Assembly: GCF_030766935.1 (NCBI RefSeq)
Contig: NZ_JASERL010000008.1
Location: forward strand, 1-64,000
From: Streptomyces sp. KL109B
GTDB taxonomy: Bacteria; Actinomycetota; Actinomycetes; Streptomycetales; Streptomycetaceae
Direction: 5' to 3'
Length of the DNA: 64,000 nt
Within the stretch, counting starts at the first letter, position 1. Every line of letters begins with the position of its first letter. The notes under the pieces were generated by a model, which was not told the DNA's origin, ran no database searches, and saw only the letters and a program-made list of their open reading frames with translations. Both the position numbers and the translations under genes were made by a program. Positions 41,816 through 50,876 of this stretch are shown in pieces.

Positions 41816-44800
41816 GTGTCCATCGCCACCAGTCGTACGTCGTGCGGTGCCGCCGCCCCGTCGCCGCCGCCCACGCGGTGTCCCGTCGCCGTCGTCGGCA
41901 TGGCCGTCACCCTCCCCGGCGCCGCCGACCTCACCACCTACTGGCGCAACATCGAGTCCGGCACGCCCTCCCTCACGGACGTGCCGCCGTCCCGCTGGGA
42001 CCCGGACACCTACGGCGGCGACGCCCCCGACGGCATCTACTGCCGGCGCGGCGGGTTCATCGACGGGCTCCCGGAACTCGCCGCGTTCGACCCCACCGCG
42101 TACGGCATCATGCCGGGCTCGGTCCCGGCCACCGAACCGGACCAGCTGATCGCCCTGCGCACCGCCGCCGAGGCGCTGGACGACGCCGGTGGCGCCGACC
42201 GGCTGCCCGATCCCGCCCGCGTCGGCGTCGTCCTGGGGCGCGGCGGTTATCTCACCGACGGCGTGGTCCGGCTCGACCAGCGTGTCCGTACCTCGGCCCA
42301 ACTGGCGCGCACCCTCGCCGAGTTGCTGCCCGACCTTCCCGAGGAGCGCCTCGCCGAGATCCGTACCGCCTTCTGCGGCGCGCTGCGCACCCCCGACACC
42401 CCCGAGTCCGTCATCGGCCTCGTCCCGAACTTCGCCGCGTCCCGCATCGCCAACCGCCTCGACCTGCGCGGCCCCGCCTACACCGTCGACGCGGCCTGCG
42501 CCTCCTCCCTCGTCGCCCTCGACCACGCCGTCACGGAACTCGCGAGCGGCCGCTGCGACGTGATGCTCGCGGGCGGCGTGCACCACTGCCACGACATCAC
42601 GCTGTGGTCGGTCTTCGCCCGGCTCGGCGCGCTGTCGCCGTCCCAGCGGAGCAGGCCCTTCCACCGTGAGGCCGACGGCGTGCTGATGGGCGAGGGCACC
42701 GGAGTCGTCGTCCTCAAGCGGCTCGACGACGCCGTGCGCGACGGCGACCGGATCTACTCCGTCGTACGAGGTGTGGGAGTGGCCGGGGACGGGCGCGCCG
42801 CCTCCCTCGTCAACCCGGACCCCGGCGGGCAGGCCCGCGCCGTCCGCCTCGCCTGGGAGGACGCCGGGCTCGACCCGCGGGCCGTCGACTCCCTCGGCCT
42901 CCTGGAGGCCCACGGCACCGGCACCCCGAACGGCGACGCCGCCGAACTCGCCACGCTCACCGATGTGTTCGGCCAAGGCGAGGGCGGGGGCGAGGGTGTC
43001 GCCATCGGCTCCGTGAAGGCTCTCGTCGGGCACACCATGCCCGCCGCCGGGGTCGCCGGGCTCATCAAGGCCTCGCTCGCCATCCATCACGGCGTACTCC
43101 CGCCGGGCCAGCACACCGACGACCCGCATCCGGCGCTGCTCGAAACCCGCTTCCGGCCGCTGCCCGAGGCCCGCCCGTGGGCCTCCTCCGGCCTCCGCAG
43201 GGCCGCCGTCAACGCTTTCGGCTTCGGCGGCATCAACGCCCACGTCGTACTGGAGCAGCCGCCCACGGCGACCGCCGGGCCCGGCGGCCGGCGGGCCCCG
43301 GACACCTCCTCCGCCACCGCCACCGCCTCCGCCACGGCCACCGTCGTCGAGCCGGACGCCCTCCTGCGGATCTCCGCCCCCGACCCGCACGCCCTCGCCG
43401 CCCTCCTGGGCGCCGAGGACGACGCCGCCCTCCGCGCGCACGCGCACAGCCCCCGAGGCCAGGGCCCCACCAGGCTCGCCGTCCTCGACCCCACCCCCAA
43501 GCGCCTCGCGCTGGCCCGCAAACTGGCGGCCGCCGCGAAGCCCTGGCCGGGCCGCACCGACGTATGGCACGCGCCGAGTCCCCTCCTCGGTCCGGTGGCG
43601 GGCGGCAAGGTCGCCTATCTCTATCCGGGGCTCGAAGCCGACTTCGACCCTCAACTCGACGATGTCGCCGCCCACTTCGGCCTTCGCGTGCCCGGCTGGG
43701 ACGCCTCCGTCGGCGATGTCGCGCGGCACGGCGCGGCCGTCGTGGAGACGGGGCGCTTCCTCACCGACGCCCTGCGCCGTGCGGGGATCCGGCCGCAGGC
43801 CGTCGCCGGGCACAGCGTCGGCGAGTGGACCGCGATGGCGGCCGGCGGGCTGTACACCGATGCCGAAGTCGACGCGTTCCTACGGGACTTCGACCCGGCC
43901 ACCGTCCACGTACCCGGCCTTGCCTTCGCCGCCTTCGGTGCCTCCGCCGACCGTGTGGCGCGGGCCATCGCCGAACTCCCCGGCCAGGAACGCTGCGTCC
44001 TGTCCCACGACAACGCGCCCCAGCAGTCCATCGCCTGCGGCCCCGCCGAGCAGATCGACCGGCTCACGCAGCGGCTGCGCGAAGAGGGCGTGCTCGGACA
44101 GACGCTGCCGTTCGAGTCCGGATTCCACACTCCGATGCTCGCGCCGTACGTCGACCCGATGCGCCGCGCGGCCGAGACGCTCAGCCTGCGCGCCCCGCAC
44201 ACCCCGGTCTGGTCCGGCACCACCGCGAGCCCCTTCCCGGCACAGATCGCGGCCGTCCGCGCGCTCTTCGTGCGGCACCTGCTGGAACCGGTGCGGTTCC
44301 GGCAGCTCACCGAGTCCCTCTACGCGTCCGGGTTCCGGGCCTTCGTGCAGCCCGGCGTCGGCCAGCTCCCGGCCCTGGTCTCCGACACCCTCGCCGAGCG
44401 CGACCACCTCGCCGTGACCGCCAACTCGCCACGGCACTCCGGAATGTCCCAGCTGACGCGGGTGGCCGCGGCCCTGTGGGCGTACGGGGCGGAGCCGGAC
44501 TTCGAGGCGCTGCGCGTTGCCCGTGGGCCCGCGGGCACCGGCCGTCCGGGCGCCGGTTCCCGGACCGTGCCCATCGACCTCGGTTCGGGGCTCGTCTCTC
44601 TGGACGGGGCCGTGCGCGAGCGGCTGCGGCTGACCCTGGACGGCGGCGCGGGCGCCGCCTCCCGGCTCGACGAGGTCTCCGAGAAGTTCCCCGCGGCGCG
44701 CGAACTGAAGGCGCTCCTGGACGAGACCGGGGCGACGGCGGGGGAGCTGTTCGCGGCGCGGCGGGCGACGAGGGGCGGGCGACGGTCGCGTACGCCCCAG

Positions 44801-46438
44801 CCCAAGGCCCAGCCGAAGCCCCAGCCCCAGCCGAAGGCGCAGGCCCAGGCCACGGCCCCGGCCCCCGCCCCCGCGCACGCGTCGAGCCGCGTCCTCACCG
44901 TCGGCCTCGCCACCCACCCGTACCTGAGGGACCACTGTTTCTTCGACCAGCGGGCCGACTGGCCGGACCTCGCCGACAACTGGCCGATCGTCCCCGCCAC
45001 CACGATCGTGCGGCTGATGGCGGACGAGGTCCCCGGCACCCCGGTCACCGTGAAGGACGCCCGCTTCCTGGAGTGGGTGGTCGCCGAGCCGCCCGCCGAG
45101 GTCGTCCTCGACACGACGGAGACCGCGCCCGGCAGCCACGACGTCACCTTCGGCCGGCACGCCCGCGCCACCGTCGTCACCGCCCCCGGCTACCCGCTGC
45201 CACCACCCGCCTGGCGGCTCCCGGACCCCGCCGACGAGCGCCGCCCCACCGTCTCCGCCCAGCAGATGTACGACGAGCGCTGGATGTTCCACGGCCCCCT
45301 CTTCCAGGGCGTCACCGAGATCCTCGGCGTGGGGGACCGGCACGTGCGCGGCACGCTCAGCACGCCGCCCGCGCCCGGCGCGCTCCTCGACAACGTCGGG
45401 CAGCTCCTCGGCTACTGGCTCATCGCGACGCACACCGACCGCACCGTCGTCTTCCCCATCGGCATCCAGGAAGCCCGCTTCCACGGCCCGCACCCGGCCC
45501 CCGGCACCGAGGTGAGCTGCGACATCCGCGTCACCACGGTCACCGACACACTGCTGACGGCCGATGTGCAGCTGTGCGTGGACGGCGTGGTGTGGGCGGA
45601 GCTCGAGGGCTGGCAGGACCGGCGCTTCGACTCGCCCGCCCGGATCGACCCGGTCAAGCGGCGCCCCGCCGAAAACACCCTGTCCGAGGCCATGCCGGGC
45701 GGCTGGCAGCTCGCCTTCGAGTACTGGCCCGACCCGGCCTCCCGCGACCTGATGATGCGCAACCAGCTCGCGGGCGACGAGCGCCGCCAGTACGCGCGGC
45801 ATCCGCCGCGCGGCAAGCGCCAGTGGTTCCTCGGCCGGATCGCCGCGAAGGACGCGGTCCGCCGGCACCTGTGGGACCGGGAGTCGGCGGGACCGGTCTA
45901 CCCCGGCGAGGTCCGCATCGCCAACGACGCCTCCGGAGCGCCCTTCCCCGAAGGCGTCCACGGACGTCGACTCCCGCCGCTCGCACTGTCGTTGGCGCAC
46001 TGCGCGGAGGCGGGCGTCGCGCTCGCCAGAAGCGCGGACCAGGGGCCCGTCGGCATCGACATCGAGGAGGTCACCGAGCGCCCCGAAGCCACGTACGAGG
46101 CCGTGCTCGCGCCCATCGAGCGCCCCCTGTTCGAGGAGCTCACCGCCCTCGGCATCGAACCGGCCCGCGCCCTGACCCGCTTCTGGTCCGCGAAGGAGGC
46201 GGCCGCGAAGGCGGCGGGCACCGGGCTGCGGGGCCGCCCCCGCGACTTCACCGTCACCGGGTTCGACGGGGGCGGCGCCGACGACCTGACCGTGCGCGGA
46301 CCCGCGCCCGCCCACCCCACGTACCGCGTGCGCCTCGCGGAGACGGCGAACCCGCCGGGTCTGCCGCCTCGCGCGTACGTAGTCGCCTGGACCACCGACA
46401 CCATCGGCACCATCGTCAAGGAGCCCACCACACCATGA
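41816..46438 (+). CDS. Iterative type I PKS subunit: KS-AT-DH-PPTase
   Basis: A 1,540-residue subunit whose GTG lies three bases after the previous stop. The KS (~20-460) keeps the full triad (Cys228, His366, His406), so it is not a glutamine-type chain-length factor. The AT-like domain (~590-900) has GHSVGEW with Ser667 and FHT with His771, but PGLEADF replaces the usual PGQGSQ. A Pro/Lys/Gln/Ala linker (~990-1025) leads to a double-hotdog dehydratase (~1028-1310; His1040, Asp1192 in DNVGQ). The C-terminus (~1320-1530) is an Sfp-type phosphopantetheinyl transferase (GIDIE with Asp1415 and Glu1417; WSAKEA with Lys1460 and Glu1461), presumably activating the ACPs of the system. An integrated PPTase recalls enediyne and PUFA synthases. 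Confidence 0.92.
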   Translation: MSIATSRTSCGAAAPSPPPTRCPVAVVGMAVTLPGAADLTTYWRNIESGTPSLTDVPPSRWDPDTYGGDAPDGIYCRRGGFIDGLPELAAFDPTAYGIMPGSVPATEPDQLIALRTAAEALDDAGGADRLPDPARVGVVLGRGGYLTDGVVRLDQRVRTSAQLARTLAELLPDLPEERLAEIRTAFCGALRTPDTPESVIGLVPNFAASRIANRLDLRGPAYTVDAACASSLVALDHAVTELASGRCDVMLAGGVHHCHDITLWSVFARLGALSPSQRSRPFHREADGVLMGEGTGVVVLKRLDDAVRDGDRIYSVVRGVGVAGDGRAASLVNPDPGGQARAVRLAWEDAGLDPRAVDSLGLLEAHGTGTPNGDAAELATLTDVFGQGEGGGEGVAIGSVKALVGHTMPAAGVAGLIKASLAIHHGVLPPGQHTDDPHPALLETRFRPLPEARPWASSGLRRAAVNAFGFGGINAHVVLEQPPTATAGPGGRRAPDTSSATATASATATVVEPDALLRISAPDPHALAALLGAEDDAALRAHAHSPRGQGPTRLAVLDPTPKRLALARKLAAAAKPWPGRTDVWHAPSPLLGPVAGGKVAYLYPGLEADFDPQLDDVAAHFGLRVPGWDASVGDVARHGAAVVETGRFLTDALRRAGIRPQAVAGHSVGEWTAMAAGGLYTDAEVDAFLRDFDPATVHVPGLAFAAFGASADRVARAIAELPGQERCVLSHDNAPQQSIACGPAEQIDRLTQRLREEGVLGQTLPFESGFHTPMLAPYVDPMRRAAETLSLRAPHTPVWSGTTASPFPAQIAAVRALFVRHLLEPVRFRQLTESLYASGFRAFVQPGVGQLPALVSDTLAERDHLAVTANSPRHSGMSQLTRVAAALWAYGAEPDFEALRVARGPAGTGRPGAGSRTVPIDLGSGLVSLDGAVRERLRLTLDGGAGAASRLDEVSEKFPAARELKALLDETGATAGELFAARRATRGGRRSRTPQPKAQPKPQPQPKAQAQATAPAPAPAHASSRVLTVGLATHPYLRDHCFFDQRADWPDLADNWPIVPATTIVRLMADEVPGTPVTVKDARFLEWVVAEPPAEVVLDTTETAPGSHDVTFGRHARATVVTAPGYPLPPPAWRLPDPADERRPTVSAQQMYDERWMFHGPLFQGVTEILGVGDRHVRGTLSTPPAPGALLDNVGQLLGYWLIATHTDRTVVFPIGIQEARFHGPHPAPGTEVSCDIRVTTVTDTLLTADVQLCVDGVVWAELEGWQDRRFDSPARIDPVKRRPAENTLSEAMPGGWQLAFEYWPDPASRDLMMRNQLAGDERRQYARHPPRGKRQWFLGRIAAKDAVRRHLWDRESAGPVYPGEVRIANDASGAPFPEGVHGRRLPPLALSLAHCAEAGVALARSADQGPVGIDIEEVTERPEATYEAVLAPIERPLFEELTALGIEPARALTRFWSAKEAAAKAAGTGLRGRPRDFTVTGFDGGGADDLTVRGPAPAHPTYRVRLAETANPPGLPPRAYVVAWTTDTIGTIVKEPTTP

Positions 46439-46731
46439 CAGCAACCCCCGCCACCGTGACCGAGACGAGTGTCCTGGCCGAGCTGACGGACGTGCTCGGC
46501 TCGGTCCTGGACGCCGACGAGCTGGAGTTCATCGAGATCACCATGGACACCCGGTTCGTCGAGGACCTCGACCTGGAGTCCATCGACCTGGTCACCCTCA
46601 CCGGAGAGCTGCGGCGCCGCTACGGCGACGCCGTCGACTTCCCCGCCTGGTTCGCCTCCCTCGAACTCTCCGAGATCGTCGGCCTCTCCGTCGGGCAGGT
46701 CGTCCGCTACGTCGTCGGGCAGCTGCGGTGA
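46435..46731 (+). CDS. Discrete acyl carrier protein
   Basis: A 98-residue acidic carrier protein. It starts at an ATG overlapping the PKS stop (ATGA) and ends in a GTGA overlap with the hydrolase gene, so it is translationally coupled on both sides. The phosphopantetheine site is Ser49 in DLDLESIDLVTL. Helix I (LAELTDVLGSVLDADELEFIEI) and helix III regions look normal. It may accept the finished chain from the PKS for modification or release, or serve as a second carrier for the second KS. This is inference from its place in the operon. Confidence 0.9.
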   Translation: MTATPATVTETSVLAELTDVLGSVLDADELEFIEITMDTRFVEDLDLESIDLVTLTGELRRRYGDAVDFPAWFASLELSEIVGLSVGQVVRYVVGQLR

Positions 46732-47642
46732 CGGCACTCGACACCGGCGACATCCGCCTCAATGTCGAACGCCTGGGCCCCCAGGGGGAGTCCGTGGAGA
46801 CGGTCGTCCTCATCCACGGCATCGCCACCGACAACCTCACGTCCTACTACTTCACCGTCGCCCCCGAGTTCGCGGCGGCCGGCTACGACGTCGTGATGTA
46901 CGACCAGCGGGGGCACGGGCGCAGCGAACGCCCCGAACAGGGCTACGGCGTCGAGGAGTTCACCGAGGACCTGCGCTCCCTCCTCGACACCCTCGGCCTG
47001 ACCGGCCGGCCCGTCCACCTCGTCGGCAACTCCTTCGGCGGCACGGTCGCCCTCGACTTCGCGCTGCACCATCCGGAGCGGGTCGCGAGCGTCCTGATGG
47101 TCGAGTCGGAGCCGCCGACGGACGCGTGGGCGCGGAAGATGAGCGGGCTGCTCGCGGGCTCCGCCCACCAGCTCCACGACGCGCGCACGCTCCCCTGGAT
47201 CGAGGAGAAGTACGGCCGGCACGAGGCGCGCCTGGTGCGCTGGTCCCAGCGGCTCCTCCACCACACGTCGATCTGCGCGGACATCGCGGCGAGCCGCATC
47301 CCCGAGGAGCCGCGCTGGCGGGCCCTGACCACCCCCGTCTTCGCGATCTACGGTGCGAACTCCGACCTCGCGGAGATGGCGCCCTGGCTGTCCGCCCTCC
47401 TGCCCAACTGCCGTACGGAGCGCATCGAGGGCCACGGTCACGCGGTTCTCATTGGTGCGCCCGAGGCCATCGCCCCCCGACTCCTGGGTTGGCTGCGTGA
47501 AACGTCACCCGGTCCCACGCCCCGGGGCTCCGCCCCGGACCCCGCTGCTCAATCGCCGCAGGGGCTTGATGTGCCGCATCGTGCCCCGGACCCCGCTGCT
47601 CAATCGCCGCAGGAGCTCAATAACCGGGGGGTCGCGACATGA
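46728..47642 (+). CDS. Alpha/beta-hydrolase
   Basis: A 304-residue alpha/beta-hydrolase. The oxyanion region VVLIHGIATDN (~26-36), MYDQRGHGRSERP (~60-72) and nucleophile elbow LVGNSFGGTVALD (serine ~102) are present, and a late His occurs in IEGHGHAVL. In this operon it is a candidate thioesterase or lipase for chain release or for trimming the product. The GTG start overlaps the ACP stop by four bases. About the last 40 residues (PRGSAPDPAAQSPQGLD..., APDPAAQSPQELN) are encoded by two dispersed repeats, so the original protein probably ended near LLGWLRETS. The stop overlaps the glycosyltransferase start (ATGA). Confidence 0.9.
   Translation: MTALDTGDIRLNVERLGPQGESVETVVLIHGIATDNLTSYYFTVAPEFAAAGYDVVMYDQRGHGRSERPEQGYGVEEFTEDLRSLLDTLGLTGRPVHLVGNSFGGTVALDFALHHPERVASVLMVESEPPTDAWARKMSGLLAGSAHQLHDARTLPWIEEKYGRHEARLVRWSQRLLHHTSICADIAASRIPEEPRWRALTTPVFAIYGANSDLAEMAPWLSALLPNCRTERIEGHGHAVLIGAPEAIAPRLLGWLRETSPGPTPRGSAPDPAAQSPQGLDVPHRAPDPAAQSPQELNNRGVAT
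47523..47618. repeat. Dispersed repeats translated as the hydrolase C-terminus
   Basis: One full copy (47523-47569) and a second partial copy (from about 47584) are read in frame, each giving the residues APDPAAQSPQ. They do not terminate the frame. Any terminator activity here would be polar on the downstream glycosyltransferase. Confidence 0.88.
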
Positions 47643-48832
47643 CCCGGTATCTGTTCGTCGTGCCGCCGCTCGTGGGGCACATCAACCCGCTCGTCGGCGT
47701 CGCCGCCGAACTGACCGCTCGCGGGCACCGGGTCGCCTGGGCGGGCCACCCGGACTACATCAACGAACTCGTGGGCCCGGCGGCCGACCTGTACCCCTGC
47801 GACACCCCGTCAGGACTGCACCGGCCGCCCGAGCTGCGCGGCATCGCCGCCCTGCAGTTCCTCTGGCAGGAGTTCTTCGTCCCGCTCGCCGACTCCATGG
47901 CCCCCGGGGTGGACCGCGCCATCGCCGCCTTCCACCCCGACGTCGTCGTCACCGACCAGCAGACCGTCGCAGGCGCCCTCGCGGCGGAGCGCCACCACCT
48001 CCCGTACGTCACATCGGCCACCACCCCCGCCGAGTTCAGCGGCTCCCTGGACAGCGTGCCGAAGGTCGCGGAGTGGATCGCCGGGCTGCTGACCGAGCTG
48101 CGCGCGCGCCACGGCGCCACCGAGCCGCACGACCTCCGCTTCTCCCCGCACGGCGTACTCGCCTTCAGCACCCCGGAGCTGGCGGGACAGGCCGAACGGC
48201 CCGGCATCCACTGGGTCGGCCCCGCGATCGCCGAACGCCCCGCCCCCGACTTCCCCTGGGAGTGGCTCGACCCGGACCGCGCCCTCGTCCTCGTCTCCCT
48301 CGGCACCGTCAACACCAACGTCGGCGCCCGCTTCCTCACCGAGTGCGCCGCGGCCGCCCACGCACGGAGAAACCGGCTGCAAACGGTGATCGTCGACCCT
48401 GGCGGCGTACTGACGGACGACGAGGCCGGGCCGGGGTCCGACGACAGCGTTCTCGTCGCGCCCCGCGTCCCCCAACTCCCGCTCCTGGAACGGGCGTCCG
48501 CCGTCGTCTGCCACGCCGGTCACAACACCGTCGCCGAATCCCTGTGGCACGGCGTCCCGCTCGTCGTCGCCCCCGTCCGCGACGACCAGCCGGTCATCGC
48601 CGCGCAGGTCACGGAGTGCGGCGCGGGTGTCCGCGTGCGCTTCGGACGGGCCGGCCGCGAGCACATCGGCGCCGCCCTGGACGCCGTACTCACCCAGCCG
48701 GAACACCGCGCCGCCGCGCTGCGCGTGCAGTCCGCCTTCCGGGCCGCCGGGGGAGCCGCCGCCGCGGCCGACCACCTCGAAGCCCTCGCCCCCACCCCCA
48801 CCCGCCTCGCCGAGGCCGAACTCCCCACATAA
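47639..48832 (+). CDS. Family-1 (MGT-like) glycosyltransferase
   Basis: A 397-residue GT-B glycosyltransferase of the type that decorates macrolides and lipids. The N-terminal acceptor half opens with FVVPPLVGHINPLVGVAAELTARGHRVAW. The C-terminal nucleotide-sugar half carries VCHAGHNTVAESLWHGVPLVVAPVRDDQPVIA (~285-315). It starts at an ATGA overlap with the hydrolase gene. Together with the PKS it implies that the product, or its ACP-released lipid, receives a sugar. The sugar is unknown, and no deoxysugar genes are nearby, so a common hexose donor is likely. Confidence 0.93.
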   Translation: MTRYLFVVPPLVGHINPLVGVAAELTARGHRVAWAGHPDYINELVGPAADLYPCDTPSGLHRPPELRGIAALQFLWQEFFVPLADSMAPGVDRAIAAFHPDVVVTDQQTVAGALAAERHHLPYVTSATTPAEFSGSLDSVPKVAEWIAGLLTELRARHGATEPHDLRFSPHGVLAFSTPELAGQAERPGIHWVGPAIAERPAPDFPWEWLDPDRALVLVSLGTVNTNVGARFLTECAAAAHARRNRLQTVIVDPGGVLTDDEAGPGSDDSVLVAPRVPQLPLLERASAVVCHAGHNTVAESLWHGVPLVVAPVRDDQPVIAAQVTECGAGVRVRFGRAGREHIGAALDAVLTQPEHRAAALRVQSAFRAAGGAAAAADHLEALAPTPTRLAEAELPT

Positions 48833-48853
48833 CGCCAGGAGTTGAACGTACGC

Positions 48854-49921
48854 ATGGCACCCTCCGCCCAGGCCGTGGCCGAACGCCGACCCGCCTACCT
48901 CACCGAACTCGCCCAGGGCACCGAACGCTTCCACGAGCCGCGTCGCACCGACTGCCCCTGGTGCGGCGCCGCGCGCCTGCGCACCCGGCTGCGCACCACC
49001 GACCTCTTCCAGGGAAAGCCCGGCACCTTCGTCGTCGACCAGTGCCGGTCCTGCGGCCACTCGTTCCAGAACCCCTGCCTCACCCCCGAGGGCCTGGACT
49101 TCTACTACCGGGACTTCTACGACGGCCTCAACGGCGGCAGCGTGGAGAGCCTCTTCGACGTCAAGTCCTCCGGCGGCCGCTACCGGTCGAGCGCCCGCGC
49201 CCTGGCCGCGCACCTCGAACCCGAGAGCTGGCTCGACGTCGGCACCAGCCACGGCCACTTCCCCGCCGTCGCCAAGGAGGTCCTGCCGTACACGGCGTTC
49301 GACGGGCTCGACATGGGGGAGAGCGTCGAGGAGGGCCGCAGGGCCGGGCGCATCGAGGAGGCCCACCGCGGCCGCCTCGTCGACCTCGCGCCCGGTCTCG
49401 AAGGCCGGTACGACGCGATGAGCATGTTCCACTACCTGGAGCACTCGCTCGACCCGCGCCAGGAGTTGAAGGCCGCGCACCGCGTGCTGCGCCCCGGCGG
49501 CCACCTGATGATCGAGGTCCCCGACCCCGAGAGCCGGTTCTCCTCGCTCCTCGGCAAGTGGTGGCTGCCCTACTTCCAGCCGCAGCACCTGCACTTCATC
49601 ACGCTCGGCAACCTCCGGACCGAGCTGCGCGCCCTCGGCTACACGGTCGTCGCCGTCGACCGCCGCGAGCCGCACCAGCCGGTCGACCTGACGGCGGCCT
49701 ACATGATGCTCGCCAGCCAGCTCCTGCCGGACGAGGACGCCCCCTGGCGCACCAAGGCGCCCACCGCCCTCAAGCGCGGCGTACGCAAGGCCGTCATGCT
49801 GGCCTCGCTGCCCGGGGCCGTGGCGTGCTGGCTGGTCGACCAGCTCATCTCCCCCCTGGTCCGCCGCAGCCGCTTCTCGAACGCCTACCGCGTCATCGCA
49901 CGCCGCGACCCGGACGCGTAA
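48854..49921 (+). CDS. SAM methyltransferase with N-terminal zinc ribbon
   Basis: A 355-residue class I methyltransferase. The N-terminus has two CxxC pairs (CPWCGAAR, CRSCGHSF; ~37-70), probably a zinc site of the kind seen in sugar or polyketide C-methyltransferases and glycan-modifying enzymes. The SAM-binding domain (~115-260) carries LDVGTSHGHFPAVAKE, FDGLDMGESV and VLRPGGHLMIEVPDPESRF. The C-terminal region is amphipathic and may touch the membrane. The ATG at 48854 is chosen over a TTG at 48842 because CAGGAG lies at a workable distance. It is the last gene of the operon and its target could be the sugar or the acyl chain. Confidence 0.88.
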   Translation: MAPSAQAVAERRPAYLTELAQGTERFHEPRRTDCPWCGAARLRTRLRTTDLFQGKPGTFVVDQCRSCGHSFQNPCLTPEGLDFYYRDFYDGLNGGSVESLFDVKSSGGRYRSSARALAAHLEPESWLDVGTSHGHFPAVAKEVLPYTAFDGLDMGESVEEGRRAGRIEEAHRGRLVDLAPGLEGRYDAMSMFHYLEHSLDPRQELKAAHRVLRPGGHLMIEVPDPESRFSSLLGKWWLPYFQPQHLHFITLGNLRTELRALGYTVVAVDRREPHQPVDLTAAYMMLASQLLPDEDAPWRTKAPTALKRGVRKAVMLASLPGAVACWLVDQLISPLVRRSRFSNAYRVIARRDPDA

Positions 49922-49944
49922 CTCCCGCTGTTGGTCGGGGAGTT
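49920..49944. terminator. Small bidirectional hairpin between converging methyltransferase genes
   Basis: AACTCCC (49920-49926) pairs with GGGAGTT (49938-49944) across both stop codons. The stem is short and the loop 11 bases, so termination is possible but modest. It would serve both the PKS operon and the LCMT-type gene. Confidence 0.4.
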
Positions 49945-50800
49945 ACCGGAAACGGATCTCCGTCACCGCAGGCGAGATCGAGCGGAACACCGGCACCTTG
50001 TGCTGCCGCTCGATCAGCCACCCGAGCCGGCCCCGCCCCGGCGGCATCGTCAGGCCCCGCACCCGGGCGAACCGCTGCCCGCCCACCGTCAGCTTCCACC
50101 GCTCGTCCGCCGCCATGGACCAGTGCATCGGCGGAATCGTCAGCCGCCCCACCGTGAGCTTCCCCTGCCGCGTCGCCCTGGTCACCCAGCGCGGCAGCGA
50201 GTCCAACACCAGGGCGCCGCCCGGGAGTTCACGCGCGCACGCGTCGAGCACCGAGCGCACCTCGGCGGGCCGCAGATACATGAACAGGCCCTGCGCCGTC
50301 ACCACGCACCCCTTGTCCCGGTCCCGCACCTCCTCCAGCCAGCCGAGGTCGGTGACGGACGCGGACACGATGTGGTGCCGCGGATGCTCGGGCAGCAGCC
50401 GACGGCGCAGCTCGGCGGCCTCGGGCAGCTCCACGCTCAGCCACTGCAGCCGCCCGTTGTCGCAGCGCCAGAACGCCGTCTCCAGGCCCTCGCCGAGCGC
50501 CACCACCGTCGCGTACGGATGGGTGGCGACGTAGTTCTGCACGGCCTGGTCGAATACCAGCGACCGCAGCCCCTGGACCTGTGAGAACAGCGGATGCGGC
50601 GGGCCGAGCCGCTCCTCGAAGGGGTAGTCGATCGCGTCGACGAGCCGCTGCGCCATGGGGTCGTCGAGGACCGAGTCGGGACGGCGCGCCTCGCACGCCC
50701 GGTTCCACAACGTCCACAACAGCGTCTCGGGTACGCCGTCGAGCTCGGGCCTGATCTTCGTCTCGGGGATCTCGCGTACGGCCTGATCGGTGAGGGTCAT
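49943..50800 (-). CDS. LCMT/TcmP-type O-methyltransferase
   Basis: A 285-residue methyltransferase of the leucine-carboxyl-methyltransferase fold, which includes many polyketide and small-molecule O-methyltransferases in actinobacteria. Visible motifs are TLLWTLWNRACEARRPDSVLDDPMAQRLVDAI (~25-56), YATVVALGEGLETAFWR (SAM-binding) and VTAQGLFMYLRPAEVRSVL (~175-195). The ATG at 50800 gives a normal start. It faces the PKS operon and might act on its product, or might belong to the older flanking genome. Its position between the operon and cobU makes the right boundary of the insertion uncertain. Confidence 0.88.
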   Translation of the reverse strand: MTLTDQAVREIPETKIRPELDGVPETLLWTLWNRACEARRPDSVLDDPMAQRLVDAIDYPFEERLGPPHPLFSQVQGLRSLVFDQAVQNYVATHPYATVVALGEGLETAFWRCDNGRLQWLSVELPEAAELRRRLLPEHPRHHIVSASVTDLGWLEEVRDRDKGCVVTAQGLFMYLRPAEVRSVLDACARELPGGALVLDSLPRWVTRATRQGKLTVGRLTIPPMHWSMAADERWKLTVGGQRFARVRGLTMPPGRGRLGWLIERQHKVPVFRSISPAVTEIRFR

Positions 50801-50876
50801 ACCGGACACGACAGGCGAAGCGGCCGCCCCGGGCAAGCGGACAGGCCCGCACGGGCCACACCGTCAGCCGCGCGGC

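Noticed and set aside
37430..43813. A 2,127-codon open frame on the minus strand across the PKS genes
   Set aside because: It is antisense to well-supported KS/AT/ACP/KR coding sequence, has a low-complexity Arg/Gly/Glu-rich composition and no domains. It is an artefact of high GC at third positions.
34768..50876. Integrative element or transposon carrying the PKS operon
   Set aside because: No integrase, transposase, tRNA attachment site or terminal repeats could be seen at either edge, so only an insertion of unknown mechanism is proposed.
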